Source: Taibaiella sp047605615 (GTDB taxonomy: Bacteria > Bacteroidota > Bacteroidia > Chitinophagales > Chitinophagaceae). From it: DNA of 10,826 nucleotides. A program made the translations under genes and the position numbers. Shown in pieces: positions 1 to 7,142 of the stretch. The notes under the pieces are model-generated. The model did not search any database. It was not told the DNA's origin and was given only the letters and a program-made list of their open reading frames with translations. The stretch lies in contig JASGFI010000102.1 in NCBI GenBank assembly GCA_047605615.1, forward strand, positions 1 through 10,826. Reading direction: 5' to 3'. How positions within the stretch are numbered: the first letter of the stretch is position 1; the number at the start of each line of letters is the position of its first letter.

Positions 1-322
1 CCTGTTAAAATGATATCTTCATATAATGTTGCATTTGCAGCTTGAATTCAGCGTCTGTTAAGTTTTGCACAAAGGTAGCAATTTTTTTTGATGTTTGGTT
101 TGGGCGTGCGGTCGGGAAATATGGCAGGTAACCCGAAAATACACACAAGCCCCGAACTTCACAGACGATATAGGTAAATAGCGGCCTTTGCCCATATCGA
201 AGCAACATCGTAACATTGCAGCAAAAATTGGCGGCGGCCGGAATGCTTTGGCAAAAACCTTGCCCGTGCGGGGCGCACCCGAAAAATATTTTGTAAAAAA
301 ACTAAAAACTTACATCCAATAA
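1..322. other. Intergenic region left of fabD, no convincing gene
   Basis: About 320 bases with no ORF that looks like a protein. The short leftward frames here have no recognisable domain and unlikely composition. The region contains an 8-base T run near 82-89 and a leftward promoter-like element (listed separately). The last 40 bases before fabD are A-rich, as is usual ahead of Bacteroidota genes. I found no exact TAnnTTTG box facing fabD; the nearest resemblance is the TATTTTG at 287-293, which is one base short of the normal spacing. The fabD promoter is therefore unassigned. Confidence 0.6.
70..77 (-). promoter_or_regulatory. Leftward Bacteroidota -7 promoter element
   Basis: Read on the minus strand, these bases are TACCTTTG followed by TGCA, an exact match to the Bacteroidota -7 box TAnnTTTG. 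It would start transcription leftward toward a gene beyond the window edge, leaving a leader of more than 60 bases inside the window. No good TTTG -33 box sits 19-21 bases upstream, so the call rests on the -7 box alone. Confidence 0.35.
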
Positions 323-1207
323 ATGTCAAAACATGCTTACGTGTTTCCCGGGCAAGGGGCACAATTTCCGGGAATGGGCAAGGCCCTGTACGAATCGAAC
401 GCCCAAGCCAAAGAGCTGTTTGAACAGGCCAACGAGGTGCTGGGCTTCCGCATTTCGGACATCATGTTTGGCGGAAGCGACGAAGAACTGAAACAAACCA
501 AGGTAACGCAACCGGCAGTGTTCCTCCATTCCGTCGTCACTTTTCTGGTACACCCCGACTTGCGTCCCGACATGGTGGCCGGCCACTCCTTGGGCGAATT
601 TTCGGCACTTGTGGCGGCGGGTGCTTTGTCGTTCGAATACGGGCTGGGGCTGGTGGCCCAACGTGCGGCCGCCATGCAGCAGGCCTGCGAGATAAGCCCC
701 TCTACCATGGCCGCCATATTGGGCATGGACGACGACAAGGTGGAAAGTATCTGCGCCGGCATAGACGGCGAAATAGTGGTACCGGCCAACTACAACTGCC
801 CCGGCCAATTGGTGATAAGCGGCACCATAGGCGGCGTGGAAAAAGCCTGCGAAGCCCTGAAAGCCGCCGGCGCCAAAAGGGCATTGATGCTGCAAGTGGG
901 CGGTGCCTTCCACTCGCCGCTGATGGAACCCGCGCGCCAAGAGTTGGAAGCGGCCATTGACGAAGCGGTATTCATGGTGCCGGCTTGCCCCGTTTACCAA
1001 AACGTAAATGCCTTGCCCAACAACGACCCCGTGACGATAAAGCGCAACCTAATCAACCAACTGACCGCCCCCGTGCGCTGGACCCAAACCATACAAAACA
1101 TGGTGGCCGACGGAGCCTCGGAATTTACCGAATGTGGCCCCGGCAACGTGTTGCAGGGCTTGGTGAAAAAGATACACCGCGAGGCGGCGACCAATGGTTT
1201 GGGTTAA
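323..1207 (+). CDS. fabD: Malonyl-CoA:ACP transacylase (FabD)
   Basis: FabD transfers the malonyl group from malonyl-CoA to acyl carrier protein, giving the extender unit for type II fatty acid synthesis in the cytoplasm. The 294-residue protein has the usual family length. It begins with the N-terminal FPGQGAQ loop (residues 8-14). The nucleophile Ser89 lies in the GHSLGEF elbow (87-93), Arg114 in the QRAAAMQ segment binds the malonyl carboxylate, and the catalytic His197 is in AFHSPLM. PVRW (250-253) and GPGNVLQGL (272-280) near the C-terminus are also family hallmarks. The ATG at 323 places the FPGQG loop directly after a short start, as in other FabD proteins, and is preceded by A-rich sequence without a Shine-Dalgarno motif. 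The gene stands alone here, with no other fab gene in view, and converges on gyrB. All expected catalytic residues are present. Confidence 0.97.
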   Translation: MSKHAYVFPGQGAQFPGMGKALYESNAQAKELFEQANEVLGFRISDIMFGGSDEELKQTKVTQPAVFLHSVVTFLVHPDLRPDMVAGHSLGEFSALVAAGALSFEYGLGLVAQRAAAMQQACEISPSTMAAILGMDDDKVESICAGIDGEIVVPANYNCPGQLVISGTIGGVEKACEALKAAGAKRALMLQVGGAFHSPLMEPARQELEAAIDEAVFMVPACPVYQNVNALPNNDPVTIKRNLINQLTAPVRWTQTIQNMVADGASEFTECGPGNVLQGLVKKIHREAATNGLG

Positions 1208-1241
1208 TCGCGGCGCAATCCCCTCAAAAAAATACTGGCAA

Positions 1242-1276
1242 AAAAAACTCCCTACTGAATTGGCAGGGAGTTTTTT
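1242..1276. terminator. Bidirectional intrinsic terminator between fabD and gyrB
   Basis: A perfect 12-bp inverted repeat (1242-1253 and 1265-1276) with core CTCCCT/AGGGAG and an 11-base loop. The A tract on one arm and T tract on the other give a U-run after the hairpin on both strands. It sits between the converging stop codons of fabD (1207) and gyrB (1297) and should end both transcripts. Confidence 0.9.
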
Positions 1277-1296
1277 GATTACTTACTTGGCTTGGC

Positions 1297-3291
1297 CTAA
1301 ATATCAATCTTGGCGTATTTGGCATTTTTTTCGATGAAATCGCGGCGCGGGCCTACTTCTTCGCCCATCAGCATGGCAAACACTTCGTCGGCCATGGCCG
1401 CACTTTCTATGGTTACTTGTTTCAAGGAACGTGTGGCCGGGTTCATGGTGGTTTCCCATAATTGTTCGGCGTTCATTTCACCCAAACCCTTGTAGCGTTG
1501 GATGTTTACGCTTTCTTCCTTGCCTCCTGCGGCCAAGCGCGTTACGGCGGCCTTACGTTCGTCCTCCGTCCAGCTATATTCCGATTCTTTGCCTTTTTTG
1601 ACCAAATACAAAGGTGGCTGTGCCAAATATACGTGGCCTTGTTCCACCAAGGCGGTCATGTAGCGGAAGAAGAAGGTCAATATCAAGGTGGCAATGTGGC
1701 TACCGTCCACGTCGGCATCGGTCATGATGATTACCTTGTGGTAGCGCAGTTTGGTAAGGTTCAGCGCTTTCGGGTCTTCGGGCGTGCCCACCGTAACGCC
1801 CAGGGCGGTGTATATGTTTTTGATTTCTTCGTTCTCGTATATCTTGTGTTCTTGTGCTTTTTCCACGTTCAGTATCTTGCCGCGCAGCGGCAAGATGGCT
1901 TGGTACGAGCGGTCGCGGCCTTGCTTGGCGGTACCGCCCGCCGAGTCGCCTTCGACTAAGTACAGTTCGCAGCTTTCGGGGTCTTTTTCGGAACAGTCGG
2001 CCAGCTTGCCGGGTAGGCCGCCACCGGTTAATACCGTTTTGCGCTGCACCATTTGGCGGGCCTTGGCGGCCGCCGCGCGCGCTTGGGCGGCCAATATCAC
2101 TTTGTCTATAATCAGCTTGGCGGCCTTGGGGTGTTCTTCCAAGTAAGCATCCAGGATGCGGCTCACGCTCACGTCCACCACGCCACTCACTTCGTTGTTG
2201 CCTAATTTGGTTTTTGTTTGGCCTTCAAATTGGGGTTCGGGCACTTTTACGGAAACTATGGCCGTCAGTCCCTCGCGGAAGTCGTCGCCGGTTATTTCTA
2301 CCTTGGCTTTTTCAAACAACTTGTTCTTGTCGCCGTAGGCTTTGAACACACGGGTGATGGCTCTGCGGAAACCGGCTACGTGGGTGCCGCCTTCTATGGT
2401 GTTGATGTTGTTTACGTAGGAAAAAATATGCTCGCTGAAGGAACCGTTGTAGGTAAGTGCCACGTCCACGGTTACGTTGCTGCTTTCGTCGTAGCCTTCC
2501 ACGTAAATGGGTTCGGGCAACAGGCTGTCGCGCTTTCCGTTGGCATCGAGCATTTGTACGAATTCCACTATGCCGCCTTCGCTGTAAAACTCTTCGCGTG
2601 GCGTGTCGCCGTTTTCTTCGTTGGCCCTTTCGTCAATCAAGATGATGCGGATGCCTTTGTTGAGGAACGATAGCTCGCGCAGGCGGCCGGCAAGAATGTC
2701 GCGGTTGTACACCGTATCTTTAAAAATGGTGCCGTCGGGTTTGAAGTGTACTATGGTGCCGGTACGGTCGGTAACGCCTATTTCGCGCACGGCGTATTGG
2801 GGCACGCCTTCGCGGTATTCTTGTTCAAATATCTTGCCCTCGCGGTGAACGGCTACGTGCAAGGGGTTGCTCAATGCGTTCACGCAACTTACGCCCACGC
2901 CGTGCAAGCCGCCGGAAACCTTGTAGGTATTTTTGTCGAACTTGCCGCCGGCGTGCAGCATGGTCATCACCATTTCCAGTGCCGACTTGCCTTCTTTGCT
3001 GTTGATGCCCGTGGGGATGCCTCGGCCATCGTCTTCCACTACTATCGAATTGTCTTCCTTTATGGTTACGGTAATGTTCTTGCAGTAACCGGCCAGGGCT
3101 TCGTCTATCGAGTTGTCCACCACTTCGTACACCAAATGGTGCAGGCCCTTTACGCCTATGTCGCCTATGTACATCGAAGGACGCTTGCGCACCGCTTCCA
3201 ATCCTTCCAATACCTGAATGCTGTCTGCACCGTAACCGGATGCAGCAGGAACCAAAACATCTTCCTGTTGCGCTGTTTGTTCTGTACTCAT
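1297..3291 (-). CDS. gyrB: DNA gyrase subunit B
   Basis: GyrB is the ATPase subunit of DNA gyrase (GyrA2GyrB2), which introduces negative supercoils. The 664-residue protein has the compact Bacteroidota length without the large insertion found in proteobacterial GyrB. The GHKL ATPase domain shows YIGD (41-44), the catalytic Glu56 in EVVDNSIDEA, the DDGRGIP loop (87-93) and GGLHGVGVSCVNALS (127-141). The TOPRIM metal site has Glu447 in LVEGDSAGG and Asp525/Asp527/Asp529 in TDADVDGSH. QRYKGLGEMN (598-607) belongs to the conserved tail. PLRGKILNVEKA after the TOPRIM glutamate favours GyrB over ParE. The ATG at 3291 gives an N-terminal arm of about 20 residues before the Tyr20 strap region. gyrA is not in the window. 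A promoter-like element and a leader hairpin lie upstream, so the gene is probably transcribed alone. Confidence 0.97.
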   Translation of the reverse strand: MSTEQTAQQEDVLVPAASGYGADSIQVLEGLEAVRKRPSMYIGDIGVKGLHHLVYEVVDNSIDEALAGYCKNITVTIKEDNSIVVEDDGRGIPTGINSKEGKSALEMVMTMLHAGGKFDKNTYKVSGGLHGVGVSCVNALSNPLHVAVHREGKIFEQEYREGVPQYAVREIGVTDRTGTIVHFKPDGTIFKDTVYNRDILAGRLRELSFLNKGIRIILIDERANEENGDTPREEFYSEGGIVEFVQMLDANGKRDSLLPEPIYVEGYDESSNVTVDVALTYNGSFSEHIFSYVNNINTIEGGTHVAGFRRAITRVFKAYGDKNKLFEKAKVEITGDDFREGLTAIVSVKVPEPQFEGQTKTKLGNNEVSGVVDVSVSRILDAYLEEHPKAAKLIIDKVILAAQARAAAAKARQMVQRKTVLTGGGLPGKLADCSEKDPESCELYLVEGDSAGGTAKQGRDRSYQAILPLRGKILNVEKAQEHKIYENEEIKNIYTALGVTVGTPEDPKALNLTKLRYHKVIIMTDADVDGSHIATLILTFFFRYMTALVEQGHVYLAQPPLYLVKKGKESEYSWTEDERKAAVTRLAAGGKEESVNIQRYKGLGEMNAEQLWETTMNPATRSLKQVTIESAAMADEVFAMLMGEEVGPRRDFIEKNAKYAKIDI

Positions 3292-3323
3292 TATGTCGTT
3301 TTAGTGAAACGTATCGAATAAGT

Positions 3324-3352
3324 AAAAATAGCCCGATGTATTTGTGTCGGGC
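3324..3352 (-). promoter_or_regulatory. Terminator-like hairpin in the gyrB leader
   Basis: On the gyrB strand a perfect 6-bp stem GCCCGA/TCGGGC (3352-3347 pairing with 3336-3331) closes a 10-base loop and is followed at once by TATTTTT. This has the form of an intrinsic terminator. It lies downstream of the predicted gyrB -7 box and about 32 bases before the gyrB ATG, so it would be inside the transcribed leader. There is no upstream leftward gene in view for it to terminate, which makes attenuation or leader structure plausible. Function is inferred only. Confidence 0.45.
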
Positions 3353-3369
3353 GGATGTTTACCGATAGG

Positions 3370-3400
3370 CAAAGTTACGCAAAATATGGCCCCCTTCCAA
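3370..3400 (-). promoter_or_regulatory. Predicted gyrB promoter
   Basis: The minus strand shows TAACTTTG (3377-3370), an exact TAnnTTTG -7 box. TTGG (3400-3397) lies 19 bases upstream and differs by one base from the TTTG -33 box. Transcription would begin near 3363, giving a leader of about 70 bases before the gyrB ATG. Confidence 0.55.
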
Positions 3401-3702
3401 GTCGGATAAACGAAAATCAACATAAAAGAACATGCCCGAAATGTGGAAAAGCGGGCTGTTTTTGCACATTTGCACCTTGCCCAATCATGCGTTTGTTTTT
3501 AGCGTTTGGTCGTGGGTTAAGTGATTCTTCGCAAAGGTGGAATATGGGCCATCTGGCAATGGTCTTGCTTGCCGCTAATCCGCCACAAGCCTGCGGGTAT
3601 AGCGGACTTTCGGCACCATTCCGCCGCCGCCGCCCCCAAAAAGGTTTCGCACAACATGATTTTATTTTGCTAACTTGTAGGCTCAATCCACGTTTTTCCA
3701 CG
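3378..3702. other. Divergent intergenic region between gyrB and the barrel gene
   Basis: About 325 bases between the gyrB promoter and the rightward outer-membrane gene. A frame open from 3355 runs through it into that gene, but its translation is Cys/Pro/Arg-rich, precedes an obvious signal peptide, and is judged non-coding. Near 3621-3637 there is a short GCC-type run. No exact rightward TAnnTTTG box was found; CACATTTG (3465-3472) and TAACTTGT (3671-3678) are imperfect candidates. No RNA gene or repeat element was recognised. Confidence 0.5.
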
Positions 3703-4524
3703 ATGAAGAAGAAATACTATTTCCCCGCATTGTTGTTTGGCTGCATCGCCTCTGCTTGTGCCGCCCAAGACGAATATTTCGCAGGTCTCAAAGCAGGCGT
3801 AAGCGTACCCAGCCTGCATGGTGGCGATTCGGGCAATGACTGGAACAAAAATTACACCTCGCGTACGGGTCTTTATTTTGGTGGCTTTGCAGAAATGCCC
3901 ATAAGCAAACGTTTTTCGTTGCAGCCGGAGCTGGTATATGCGGCGGAAGGCGGCAAGCGCAAGGGCATACAACCGTTCACCATTCCGTCCGAATATTTGG
4001 CTGCTTTTCAAATGGCTTTCAACACCACCAACGATTATATTTATGCCAACCTCAACTCCACCTCTAAAATAAATTACCTGCAGCTGCCGGTGATGTTGAA
4101 ATACAACCTGCCGCTCTCCAAAAACGGCAAGTGGCACGCATTTGCCCAAGCCGGCCCCTACGTGGGCTACCTAATCTATGCCAAACAACTGGTACAGGCC
4201 GACCCCTTGCGCGTGTATGTGGACGGCGAAGGGAAAACGGAAATACCGCAACAATATGTGGTTAACTTTTTTGGTGCCAAGGTTGACACTTTGTATCCGG
4301 CAAAAGACCAATTGAAAAAAATAAATGTCGGCTTTCAAGGTGCCCTCGGCGTATCGCGCACCTTGGGGCCGGGCAAATTGTTTATAGAGGCAGGCGGCAA
4401 TGCAGGGTTTATAACTATCCAAAAGGGCAGCGACCACGGCAACAACAATATAGGTGCCGCTACGGTGCTGGTGGGCTATGGGCTGGGTATAGGAAAAAAT
4501 CAAAAGAAAGAACCACTTAATTAG
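3703..4524 (+). CDS. Outer-membrane beta-barrel protein (PF13568-like)
   Basis: A 273-residue exported protein that most resembles the small beta-barrel outer-membrane proteins of Bacteroidota (PorT/OMP_b-brl_2 type). The ATG at 3703 is chosen because it begins a clear signal peptide: KKK, a hydrophobic stretch, then ACAAQ with cleavage likely just before Gln or Asp around residues 21-23. Earlier in-frame starts would bury this signal. The mature part alternates polar and hydrophobic residues as barrel strands do, with family-typical pieces such as FAGLKAGVS, FSLQPELVYAAEGG, INYLQLPVMLKYNL, AFAQAGPYVGYL and a Gly-rich final strand GAATVLVGYGLGIG. The C-terminus is short and basic, with no sorting domain. 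The OmpA-like gene starts 11 bases after the stop, so the two are probably cotranscribed. Its specific function is unknown; Cys19 makes a lipoprotein just conceivable, but the lipobox is poor. Confidence 0.85.
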   Translation: MKKKYYFPALLFGCIASACAAQDEYFAGLKAGVSVPSLHGGDSGNDWNKNYTSRTGLYFGGFAEMPISKRFSLQPELVYAAEGGKRKGIQPFTIPSEYLAAFQMAFNTTNDYIYANLNSTSKINYLQLPVMLKYNLPLSKNGKWHAFAQAGPYVGYLIYAKQLVQADPLRVYVDGEGKTEIPQQYVVNFFGAKVDTLYPAKDQLKKINVGFQGALGVSRTLGPGKLFIEAGGNAGFITIQKGSDHGNNNIGAATVLVGYGLGIGKNQKKEPLN

Positions 4525-4535
4525 CTTGCCCGTAT

Positions 4536-5450
4536 ATGGCCAAGGTTTGTGCATTGATACTGATTTTCTTAGGTATGGCATCTGTGTCGAGGGCGCAATA
4601 CTTCGATACCTTGCACTTGTATTATCCTATCGGCAATAATGATTTGAATGTTGGCCAAAAGGCAATATTGGATAGCGTGGTGCATACCGTAGAAACTTAT
4701 GTATTGATTTACAGCAGTGCCGATTATTTGGGTTCGGAAAAGAGTAACAGGCTACTTGCGGACAGGAGGGCAAAGAGTGTGCGGCAATATTTATTGGCAA
4801 AAGGATTTCCGCCGGAAAGGATAAGGGAGTGTAGTGGTTTGGGGCAAATAAATACCGTGGCATTGACCCCAAGCGAACACGGCAATAGCCGGAACAGGCG
4901 TACAGACATTTTTATAAAGAGAAACACCCCCGGTACGACAGTGGCCAAAACCATTGCCACAGGCAAAAAAGATACCGCAGGTATCCTGCACAACACAGCT
5001 ACCCCTAACGCAAAGAACGAACTTGCCCGTAAAACAGACTCCGCGAAAATAACCTTCATCAACCTCGATACCTTGAAAGAACAAGATGCCGTGGCATTGC
5101 GCAACCTGAATTTCTATCCGGGCATGGCCATACTATTGCCCGATGCCCATTCGGAATTGGAAAATTTGTACCATATTTTGGATGCCAACCCCGGATTGCG
5201 CATAAGGTTGGAGGGACACGTATGTTGTTGTATTTATCCCGACGGCTATTTTGAAAATACCGACTGCTGGGCACTGTCGGTCAGTAGGGCAAGGGCCATA
5301 TACCGGCATTTGACGGATAGGGGCATAGCTCCCGAAAGGCTTGGCTACACAGGTTTTGGCCGTACGCAACCCTTGTTTCAGGACGATGAGTACAACAATG
5401 CCCATGCCGTAGCCAACAGGCGTGTGGTGGTGAGGATAATAGGGAGATAG
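4536..5450 (+). CDS. Secreted protein with two OmpA-like domains
   Basis: A 304-residue protein with a signal peptide (hydrophobic 4-16, likely cleavage after SRA at residue 20) and two OmpA C-terminal-like (peptidoglycan-binding) domains joined by a Thr/Lys/Ala-rich linker (about 129-168). Domain 1 (about 22-128) has Asp63 and Arg78 with the 15-residue spacing of the diaminopimelate-binding pair in OmpA proteins, and ends with NRRTDI. Domain 2 (about 170-304) has LEGHV, LSVSRARAIYRHL, PERLGYTGFGRTQP and NRRVVVRI, which are strongly OmpA-like. However, the usual GHTD Asp is replaced by a Cys run (Cys230-232) with a longer loop. There is no barrel in the same protein; the preceding gene, 11 bases upstream, encodes one, so the pair may link outer membrane and cell wall. 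The ATG at 4536 is set by the signal peptide. The binding role is inferred from family knowledge. Confidence 0.85.
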   Translation: MAKVCALILIFLGMASVSRAQYFDTLHLYYPIGNNDLNVGQKAILDSVVHTVETYVLIYSSADYLGSEKSNRLLADRRAKSVRQYLLAKGFPPERIRECSGLGQINTVALTPSEHGNSRNRRTDIFIKRNTPGTTVAKTIATGKKDTAGILHNTATPNAKNELARKTDSAKITFINLDTLKEQDAVALRNLNFYPGMAILLPDAHSELENLYHILDANPGLRIRLEGHVCCCIYPDGYFENTDCWALSVSRARAIYRHLTDRGIAPERLGYTGFGRTQPLFQDDEYNNAHAVANRRVVVRIIGR

Positions 5451-5509
5451 GGTAGCCAATACCAAAGCGCATCCTGCAATTGAATTGCGCATAGTAACGC
5501 CCATCATGG

Positions 5510-7072
5510 TTATTCAAACTCCAAGAGTTTTTTCATCCGTTCGCCTACTTCTGTTTCCATTAGCCAGCGTTTTATGGCTTCCAATCTTTCGTAAGCGGGT
5601 GCGTCTTCCACAAACGGCGGTGCCAGCTTGCTCAGCTCGCCATACATCCACTTGGTAGCGGTGGATAGCCTGTGTTCAAATCCTTTGTAGTGTATGGCCT
5701 GTATCAGTGCCAATGCGTACACCGATAATATTTCAAAAGTATTTTCTACCACCTTTGCGCAAATCAATGCGGCATTGGTGCCCATGCTCACTATATCTTG
5801 GTTGTCGTTGTTGTTGGGTATGCTGTGTACATACACCGGATTGCTGAGGGTTTGGTTCTCCGCACAATTGCTTACGGCAGGGTATTGCATGCCTTGCACG
5901 CCAAAGTTCAAACCCAACACCCCCGCATTGACGAAAGGCGGCAATTTTTTATTCAAGGCAGGGTTCAGCAAAAAGTTGAGCTGCCTGTCGGCCAGCATAC
6001 CTAATTTAGTTATGGCTATTTTCAGTTTGTCCATTTCCAAGGAAATATAATCGCCGTGAAAATTGCCGCCATGATAGATGTTGCTTCCCTTGTAATCTAT
6101 TATCGGGTTGTCGTTAACCGAGTTCAGCTCTTGTGTTATAATCTGTGCGGCATTTTCTATGGTATCATAAATGGGTCCCAATATTTGCGGTACGCATCTT
6201 AGCGAGTAATACTCCTGCACTTTGTCTTCAATTACCGTTTCGGTCACTTTTTTCTCGTACAGGTGTTCGTGGCGTTTGCGCAGCAGCTTGCTTTTGCTCC
6301 CGATGGCGCGCATGGCACGGGCTACTGTTTGCTGTCCTTTGTGTAGCTTCACGCCGTTCAACACTTCAGAAAAATGGTCGTCGTAGGCTTCCATTATTTC
6401 GTTCACCATCATGGAAAACAGTATTTGCCCGGTAAGCAGCTTGCGCGCATGTAATACATTTATTGCGCCTATGCCCGTCATGCTACTGGTACCGTTCAGC
6501 ATGGCCAAGCCTTCTCTTATTTTTACTTGCAAGGGTTGCAGCCCCAAGGTGCTGTACACTTCCTGCGCGGGTGCTACCTTGTCTTTGAATATAAATTTCC
6601 CTTCACCTATTAGGCCCAAGGCCAAGTGTGCCAACTGCACCAAATCGCCGCTGGCGCCCACGCCGCCATGCCGGTATATGCAGGGGTAGGCTTCGTTGTT
6701 GATAAGGTCGCGCATGAGCAACACCACCCGTGGGTGTATGCCGCTGTAAGCACGCAACATGGTGTTGAGCCGGGCTATCATGGTAGCGCGTAGCTGCGGT
6801 GCCGTAAGGTATTGGCCCATGCCGCTGCTATGGCTGCGTATAAGGTTCAGTTGTAACTGCACGCGCGCTTCGTCTTCGATACGGTACTGGGCCATGGGGC
6901 CAAAACCGGTATTGATGCCGTAAATCAATTTGTCCTGCGAAAATTCTTGGAGAAACAAAAAGCAAGCTTCCACTTCCTTTAGTGCTTGTTCGTCCAAATC
7001 TATTTTTTCTTTTTGGAGCGCTATTTGTTCCAACGTTTCCAATTCGAGCAGCGCGTTGCCAAGGGTTGCCAT
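5510..7072 (-). CDS. MIO-dependent aromatic amino acid ammonia-lyase (HAL/TAL family)
   Basis: A 520-residue cytoplasmic lyase that removes ammonia from an aromatic amino acid to give the arylacrylate. The Ala-Ser-Gly that cyclises into the MIO cofactor is at 140-142 (GGVGASGDL). Other active-site pieces are YGINTGFGP (51-59, Tyr51), SHSSG (80-84), NGTS (Asn193), YSLRCVPQ (289-296, Tyr289 and Arg292), NDNPI (320-324) and GGNFHGD (Phe338). At the position where histidine lyases have QED, this protein has NQD (424-426), as in tyrosine and phenylalanine lyases. The whole sequence closely resembles, from memory, the tyrosine ammonia-lyase of Flavobacterium johnsoniae. No hutU, hutI or hutG neighbours are present, which also speaks against histidine utilisation. 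It follows dnaB on the same strand with a 70-base gap and may be read from that transcript. Tyrosine (to p-coumarate) is the favoured substrate, histidine the alternative; automated annotation would probably say hutH. Confidence 0.93.
   Translation of the reverse strand: MATLGNALLELETLEQIALQKEKIDLDEQALKEVEACFLFLQEFSQDKLIYGINTGFGPMAQYRIEDEARVQLQLNLIRSHSSGMGQYLTAPQLRATMIARLNTMLRAYSGIHPRVVLLMRDLINNEAYPCIYRHGGVGASGDLVQLAHLALGLIGEGKFIFKDKVAPAQEVYSTLGLQPLQVKIREGLAMLNGTSSMTGIGAINVLHARKLLTGQILFSMMVNEIMEAYDDHFSEVLNGVKLHKGQQTVARAMRAIGSKSKLLRKRHEHLYEKKVTETVIEDKVQEYYSLRCVPQILGPIYDTIENAAQIITQELNSVNDNPIIDYKGSNIYHGGNFHGDYISLEMDKLKIAITKLGMLADRQLNFLLNPALNKKLPPFVNAGVLGLNFGVQGMQYPAVSNCAENQTLSNPVYVHSIPNNNDNQDIVSMGTNAALICAKVVENTFEILSVYALALIQAIHYKGFEHRLSTATKWMYGELSKLAPPFVEDAPAYERLEAIKRWLMETEVGERMKKLLEFE
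5516..5533 (+). terminator. Weak terminator-like hairpin at the OmpA/lyase convergence
   Basis: A 6-bp inverted repeat AAACTC/GAGTTT (5516-5521, 5525-5530) with a 3-base loop is followed by three more T residues on the + strand. It overlaps the last codons of the ammonia-lyase gene. The stem has only two G:C pairs. The 59-base gap between the stops (5451-5509) also holds GCAATT/AATTGC dyad symmetry around 5478-5490, with no T run after it. Confidence 0.25.
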
Positions 7073-7142
7073 TAGTGGGGTAAAATTTATTTAATCTGCG
7101 GAGAGGATATCCAATCCGCTTTGTTGGGTACTTCCGATGCCT

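Noticed and set aside
2746..3321. 191-codon and similar long + strand frames across gyrB
   Set aside because: They are antisense to gyrB and have shadow-like composition (many His, Tyr and Val, no motifs).
3355..3702. N-terminal extension of the barrel protein containing a CPKCGKAGCFC zinc-ribbon-like string
   Set aside because: The true protein begins with a signal peptide at 3703. The upstream translation is irregular and covers the gyrB promoter region, so the Cys motif is probably chance.
5510..7072. Assigning hutH and a histidine utilisation pathway
   Set aside because: The QED signature of histidine lyases is absent and no other hut gene is nearby, so the symbol was left blank.
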